Origin: Armatimonadota bacterium
Lineage (GTDB): Bacteria; Armatimonadota; HRBIN16
Assembly (NCBI GenBank): GCA_028275265.1
Contig: JAPWUZ010000021.1
Span: 1-16,982, forward strand
Reading direction: 5' to 3'
DNA length: 16,982 nt
Part shown: positions 13,405 through 16,982 of the stretch, piece by piece
Position numbering within the stretch: the stretch's first letter is position 1
How the letters are laid out: every line of letters begins with the position of its first letter
Made by a program: the position numbers and the translations under genes
The notes under the pieces: generated by a model
Database searches by the model: none
What the model was told of the DNA's origin: nothing
What the model saw: the letters and a program-made list of their open reading frames with translations, nothing else

Positions 13405-14409
13405 CTACCACAACAATTTGGATGTCGCCAGTGCGATGCCTCTGCGCTCGCCGACCTCGATCTCTCCTGCTCTGCCTTCCGCGAGCGGCGATACCGCGCA
13501 GTAAAAGTGATACAGGCAACCGTTGTGCCAGAAGAGGCTGGGTTTATGGGCATAGCGGGAGTCGATACTGCCCTCTTTGCCCACGTCGATGAGCACCTCC
13601 GGAGCCTTCTCCCAGTGCAGCAGGTCGCGGCTGAAGGCGACTCCGTCGCGCGCGTGCCCGTCACTGCTCAGCCCGTAGTAGAACATCGCCCAGATGTCTT
13701 TATCCACCTGCAGCACGCAGGGGTCGCTGGCGAAGATGTCGTCCCATGCGCCACGTTTGCCCACGCGCAGGATGGGATTGCCCTCGTAGCGCGTCCATCG
13801 TTGCAAGTCGGGCGATGTCGCCACGCCAATCTGCTCGTTCCAGCCGCTCTCGCGGTCTTTGGCGTTGTAGAACAGATAGTAGGTTCCCCGATGCTCCAGC
13901 AGGCACGATTTATACAGCCCTGCACGCTCCCATTCCGCTCCTTCGTGCGCGTACAGGCAGGGCGGCTCCAGCTGCCACGTTTTCAGGTCCCGGCTGTAAC
14001 AGATTCCGATGGCGGCGGGACCAGCCTCGTAGCCGGGCTTCGGGTATGCGTGGTATGTGCCCACATACTGCCCTTTCACCCGACGCAACCGACCCGCACC
14101 GAACAGGTTGTTGTCGCGCAGAATCCATGTGAGCGCGACGTTGAACTCCGTCACGGAACCGGGCGCGCCGCGGTCGATCCAGATGCCCTGCTTTTGCCAG
14201 TGAAGCAGGTCGTCCGAGAACGCCAGTCCCGTCCGGTAGCCGATGCCGTCGAAGCCGATAAAGCTCATGGCAAAACGGTTGCCGTGCCGAAAGACGAACG
14301 GCGCGTCCACCCCGTGGCTGTCGAACCGCCCCGCGCGGAACGAAGGCTCCAGCACCAGCCTGGGATACTTGTAAGGCGTGCGCAGTCGCGCGAGTATCGC
14401 CTCGTTCAC
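13405..14409 (-). CDS. GH43/GH130-like five-bladed beta-propeller glycosidase or phosphorylase
   Basis: The 334-residue product shows a repeated blade pattern 'x-S-x-D-L-x-x-W': AFSDDLLHW (63-71), CYSRDLKTW (137-145), ATSPDLQRW (197-205) and AFSRDLLHW (258-266). These repeats are the hallmark of GH32/43/117/130-type propellers. Candidate active-site residues are Asp35 (SHGVDAPFVF), Glu161 (AEWERAGLYKS) and Asp229 (FASDPCVLQVD), which fit the usual Asp/Glu/Asp layout but are not proven. No signal peptide, so it probably acts on a small imported glycoside in the cytoplasm. The GTG start overlaps the stop of the SIS gene by 4 nt (GTGA), showing co-translation. It is the last gene of the minus-strand operon. 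Phosphorylases and hydrolases cannot be separated by sequence alone. Confidence 0.82.
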   Translation of the reverse strand: MNEAILARLRTPYKYPRLVLEPSFRAGRFDSHGVDAPFVFRHGNRFAMSFIGFDGIGYRTGLAFSDDLLHWQKQGIWIDRGAPGSVTEFNVALTWILRDNNLFGAGRLRRVKGQYVGTYHAYPKPGYEAGPAAIGICYSRDLKTWQLEPPCLYAHEGAEWERAGLYKSCLLEHRGTYYLFYNAKDRESGWNEQIGVATSPDLQRWTRYEGNPILRVGKRGAWDDIFASDPCVLQVDKDIWAMFYYGLSSDGHARDGVAFSRDLLHWEKAPEVLIDVGKEGSIDSRYAHKPSLFWHNGCLYHFYCAVSPLAEGRAGEIEVGERRGIALATSKLLW

Positions 14410-15137
14410 AGGTAGGTCACCCTTCCCCGATACCGCTGCAACAGTTTGGCGTTATGCACATCGCCGCCGTCCATGTTCGCGCTCAGGAAAACGGGAGGAT
14501 CAATGCCGCGCTCCTTGAGCAGTGCGACCGTCTGCGCCACCAGCGCGTTCAGCATCGCCGCGCCGATGACCGTGGAGGTAGGCGACACCTTCTGCCTCAT
14601 GCCGGGGATTTCCACCACCGCGTCGCCAATCACGCCGCAGTTGTCCAGCACGATGTCCGCCACCTCGTACAGCCGTTTCGTGCCCGCGCGTGGTGCCACG
14701 GACCTCGAATAGGTCAGCGATGTCAGGGCGATCACCGTCGCCCCTTTGTCGCGTCCGTACTGCGCCACCTCCACCGCCACGGCGTTGCGTCCAGATACCG
14801 AATGCACAATCAGCACGTCGCCTGCCTCAATCGGTATCTCGCTCATGAAAATTTGCGCGTAGCCCGAATGCCGCTCCAGATGGGAGGTCATGGTGATGGG
14901 GCGCACATCGCAGGTCAATCCGGGCGGCAGGATAGGGGAGATGCACGCCAAACCGCCTGCGCGGTAGAACAGCTCCTGCGCCAGAATGCCCGCGTGTGTC
15001 GCGCCAAAGACGTAGATGAGATGGTCACTGGCGATAGCGTCCGCCATCACCTGTGCCGCGCGCCGTAGGTTTTCCGTCTGGGTGCGCTCCACCTCGTCCA
15101 GCTGTTGCCGAATCGCGTCGAAGTAGGCTTTGATCAT
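14406..15137 (-). CDS. SIS-domain phosphosugar-binding protein, UPF0309-like (SIS-B)
   Basis: The 243-residue protein has a sugar isomerase (SIS) fold, which binds phosphosugars for isomerisation or regulation. Visible elements are IYVFGATHAGILAQELFYRAGGL (41-63) with His48 and Glu55, the AGDVLIVHSVSGRNAVAVEVA segment (105-125), containing the SIS motif S-V-S-G at 113-116, EVADIVLDN (158-166), and the C-terminal PVFLSANMDGGDVHNAKLL (215-233), typical of the UPF0309 group. Its start is 3 nt after the stop of the other SIS gene, with AAGGGG about 9 nt upstream, and it overlaps the glycosidase gene by 4 nt. The substrate is unknown. The two SIS proteins are clear paralogs and may pair with each other. 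Confidence 0.9.
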   Translation of the reverse strand: MIKAYFDAIRQQLDEVERTQTENLRRAAQVMADAIASDHLIYVFGATHAGILAQELFYRAGGLACISPILPPGLTCDVRPITMTSHLERHSGYAQIFMSEIPIEAGDVLIVHSVSGRNAVAVEVAQYGRDKGATVIALTSLTYSRSVAPRAGTKRLYEVADIVLDNCGVIGDAVVEIPGMRQKVSPTSTVIGAAMLNALVAQTVALLKERGIDPPVFLSANMDGGDVHNAKLLQRYRGRVTYL

Positions 15138-15140
15138 CGC

Positions 15141-15890
15141 TCAATACCCCTTGCGGATGTAGTCGTCTACCGTCTGTTTGTAGATTTCGGGTCCGTCGGG
15201 CAGGTTGATGCTCTTGAACACGGTGGGCTGCAAGCCGCGCTTCAGCATCTCTTCCACGATGCCCGCCACCATCGCCCACATCACCATCGCCGCGCCGATG
15301 CCCGAAGCGGGGCAGATTTTGCGGTCCAGCCCGTCCACCTCCAGCATAGCGTCGCCGTAGTCCGCGCCGTTGTCCAGCACCAAATCCACCACCTCGAACA
15401 GCCGCTTGCCCGACGGATGTACCGACTGCAGCTGCGAGGAGTAGCGCAACGACGTGATGCCGATGGTGGTCAATCCGTGGTCCTTCGCCTGTATTGCCAG
15501 CTCCACCGGTATCGTCTGCTTGCCCGACACCGTGCCGATAATCAGCACGTCGCCCGCCTTCGCGTGGCTGCGTTTCAGCGCAGCGGAAACAATCAACGCG
15601 TCGGTTTCGAAGCCGCCCTTGCCCGTCTCGCCCTGCGCTTGGCGAAACTGGTTGGGGTTTTCCACCGACAGGCTGAAGTTCAGCGGGGACATCGCCGCCA
15701 GCCCGCCCACGCGGTTGACAAGCTCGCGCGAGACCAGATGCCCTGTGTCGTACAGGTGAATCACGCCCTGCCTGGACAAGCAGTCCGCGCACAGCTTCGC
15801 CGCGCGGCGGATTGCCTCGCCTTGCGAACGGGCGATGTCCGCAATCAGCTGCTGGTATGCCTCAAATGCTCGGTGAACTAGGTCGTTCAT
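15141..15890 (-). CDS. SIS-domain phosphosugar-binding protein, divergent paralog (SIS-A)
   Basis: The 249-residue protein aligns over its whole length with the next gene. Shared elements include IHLYDTGHLVSRELVNRVGGL (44-64) with His51 and Glu56, AGDVLIIGTVSGKQTIPVELA (112-132) with T-V-S-G at 120-123, and RLFEVVDLVLDNG (163-175). It differs at the end: VFKSINLPDGPEIYKQ replaces the UPF0309-type VFLSANMDGGDVHN. It also has a loop GETGKGGFETDALIVSAALKRS (87-108) with no counterpart in the paralog. GGAGG with 7 nt spacing precedes the ATG, which overlaps the stop of the upstream oxidoreductase by 4 nt. It is probably a phosphosugar isomerase or a partner subunit. The divergence suggests different ligands or a catalytic plus a regulatory chain (inference). 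Confidence 0.88.
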   Translation of the reverse strand: MNDLVHRAFEAYQQLIADIARSQGEAIRRAAKLCADCLSRQGVIHLYDTGHLVSRELVNRVGGLAAMSPLNFSLSVENPNQFRQAQGETGKGGFETDALIVSAALKRSHAKAGDVLIIGTVSGKQTIPVELAIQAKDHGLTTIGITSLRYSSQLQSVHPSGKRLFEVVDLVLDNGADYGDAMLEVDGLDRKICPASGIGAAMVMWAMVAGIVEEMLKRGLQPTVFKSINLPDGPEIYKQTVDDYIRKGY

Positions 15891-16780
15891 GGTGTTTCCT
15901 CCTTGATTTCGATTCCCGCCAGATTCTCCAGCACCTTCACCACTGCCGAATAGTCTTCATCCGCGTAGCCCTGTTGCATGGCGGCGACGAACAGCTCGCG
16001 GGTCAGGGCGTTCAGAGGCAGCAACGTGGTGGTCTCGCGCGCCGCCTCTTCTGCCAGGGTCAGGTCTTTCAGCAGGTGGCGCACGAAGAAGTTGGCGCGG
16101 AAGTTACGTTCCAGCAGTGCCTTGCCTTTGGTGGAGTACATCGGCGCGCCGAGATTGGATTTGGACAGGATGTCAATCAGCGTCGCCGGAGACACGCCCC
16201 CTTTCGCCGCGAACAACAACGACTGCCCCAGCCCCACCATCATGTGAGCAATCAGCATATTGCATGCCAGCTTGGTGGTGGTGGCTTGCTCGGCGGTAGG
16301 GAATCGCCAGATTTTGTCCGAAAAGGCACGCCACGCGGGTTCACAGCGCACAACGTCGTCCTCTGCGCCACCTCCAAAAACCAGCAAGGTGCCTTCCAGA
16401 ATCTGCTTCCTGCCGCCCAACACCGGCGCCTGCACGAACCGCTTGCCTGCCTGGCGATAGGTTCGTGCCATGTGGCGCGTCCATGCCACCGACACTGTGC
16501 TCATCTCGCAATGCACGCTGTCTGAAGGCAATGCGTGCAGCACGCCGTGTTCTCCGAAGGCAATCTGCTCCACCGCGGCGGGGTCGGTCACGATGGAGAT
16601 GACTACCTCGCTTTGCGCAGCGACGGCGGCCGGGGTATCTGCCCATTTCGCCCCCAGCGCCAGCAGCGGCTCCGCCTTCTCGCGAGTACGGTTATAGACG
16701 AAGACCTCCTGTCCGGTGGCAAGTAGCCGCTCGGCAATGGCTCCACCCATAATACCCAGTCCAATCACTCCGACTCGCAT
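15887..16780 (-). CDS. NAD(P)-dependent oxidoreductase, 3-hydroxyisobutyrate dehydrogenase/GLYR family
   Basis: This 297-residue protein belongs to the beta-hydroxyacid dehydrogenase family. The N-terminal Rossmann loop is GLGIMG at 7-12, followed by FVYNRTREKA (27-36); Asn30-Arg31 at the end of the second strand suggests NADP(H) preference. EMSTVS (92-97) matches the family's D/E-M-S-T segment. The substrate loop reads APVLGGRKQILEGTL (118-132), where the usual serine after APV is replaced by leucine; the pattern resembles the glyoxylate/succinate-semialdehyde reductase subgroup. The catalytic lysine is Lys170 in TKLACNML, with Asn174 four residues on. AGGAGG, 5 nt before the ATG, supports the start. 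It is second in the operon, 10 nt after the stop of the Ig-like gene, and overlaps the first SIS gene. The substrate is probably a short 3-hydroxy or aldehyde acid from sugar breakdown (inference). Confidence 0.9.
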   Translation of the reverse strand: MRVGVIGLGIMGGAIAERLLATGQEVFVYNRTREKAEPLLALGAKWADTPAAVAAQSEVVISIVTDPAAVEQIAFGEHGVLHALPSDSVHCEMSTVSVAWTRHMARTYRQAGKRFVQAPVLGGRKQILEGTLLVFGGGAEDDVVRCEPAWRAFSDKIWRFPTAEQATTTKLACNMLIAHMMVGLGQSLLFAAKGGVSPATLIDILSKSNLGAPMYSTKGKALLERNFRANFFVRHLLKDLTLAEEAARETTTLLPLNALTRELFVAAMQQGYADEDYSAVVKVLENLAGIEIKEETP

Positions 16781-16790
16781 GGTAACCTCC

Positions 16791-16982
16791 TCACTGTGCA
16801 GGTCTTTGGATTTGCAACGGCGTAACGCCCTTCGCCTCCGGTGCGCTGATGGTTATCAGGCATTCGCTCGCGGGCACGCTCGCGTCCCAGGCGACCGCGA
16901 ATCGGGCAGTGCCGTTGGCATCGGTCGTTGCGCTGTCCTGCTGGGGCACGGCTCCTTTCGCCTGCAGCTGCAGTCGAACCCC
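16791..16982 (-). CDS. Ig-like/beta-sandwich domain protein, C-terminal end (partial)
   Basis: An open frame runs from the right edge to a TGA at 16793-16791, giving 63 visible residues without a start. The sequence is VRLQLQAKGAVPQQD, then TTDANGTARFAVAWDASVPA, then ECLITISAPEAKG, ending PLQIQRPAQ. The 'T-D-x-N-G-x-A-x-F' turn followed by alternating strands is typical of bacterial Ig-like (Big) or carboxypeptidase-regulatory-like domains at the C-terminus of secreted or surface proteins. The rest of the gene is outside the window, so the function cannot be named. The stop is 10 nt from the start of the oxidoreductase, whose ribosome binding site lies next to the stop, so it is part of the same transcript. 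Confidence 0.7.
   Translation of the reverse strand, partial: GVRLQLQAKGAVPQQDSATTDANGTARFAVAWDASVPASECLITISAPEAKGVTPLQIQRPAQ

Noticed and set aside
13324..14415. 363-codon open frame on the plus strand
   Set aside because: It starts in the palindromic repeat and then runs antisense to the propeller glycosidase, which has four blade motifs and an overlapping start.
14454..15881. Plus-strand open frames opposite the SIS genes
   Set aside because: The minus strand has two aligned SIS paralogs with proper ribosome sites; the plus-strand frames are His/Arg/Gln-rich shadows.

Overview
The window is gene-dense, high-GC bacterial DNA with 14 recognisable genes on two strands, one of them split by a frameshift. 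An outer-membrane-type beta-barrel protein, several signal-peptide proteins, many sugar-processing enzymes and a dispersed palindromic intergenic repeat suggest a diderm environmental heterotroph. Armatimonadota or a similar lineage is my best guess, from general resemblance only. No tRNA, rRNA, CRISPR array, transposase or phage gene is visible.

Plus strand, 1-5061: a truncated peroxiredoxin, a small secreted helical protein and an MFS transporter are tightly packed. A near-consensus sigma70 promoter (2099-2127) overlaps the MFS stop codon and drives a CBM9-like/DUF5916-type outer-membrane protein. The rRNA methyltransferase gene rsmI overlaps the end of that gene by 7 nt.

Plus strand, 5153-10625: a sugar-catabolism cluster containing an AP-endonuclease-2-type TIM-barrel isomerase, two different Gfo/Idh/MocA oxidoreductases and a large six-hairpin-type glycoside hydrolase. 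The hydrolase reading frame is broken near 9947. The 182-nt gap before it holds a long imperfect palindrome plus a partial copy of the same repeat. Two Gfo/Idh enzymes with a TIM-barrel protein would fit an oxidise-then-eliminate or isomerise route on a glycoside or polyol (inference).

Plus strand, 10633-13320: a THUMP-type RNA methyltransferase of the RlmL N-terminal family, then a secreted DUF4139-like protein preceded by a perfect 9-bp tandem direct repeat.

Minus strand, 16982-13405: a compact operon read right to left. It has the C-terminal end of an Ig-like/beta-sandwich protein, a 3-hydroxyisobutyrate-dehydrogenase-family oxidoreductase, two tandem divergent SIS-domain proteins and a GH43/GH130-like beta-propeller glycosidase. 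Junctions are overlaps or gaps of 10 nt or less. The two transcription units converge on a short gap (13321-13404) filled by an inverted second copy of the palindromic repeat, which may act as a bidirectional terminator.

No gene-free stretch exceeds 300 bases. The strongest leads for something new are the plus-strand Gfo/Idh-TIM-glycosidase cluster, the minus-strand tandem-SIS operon and the palindromic repeat family.
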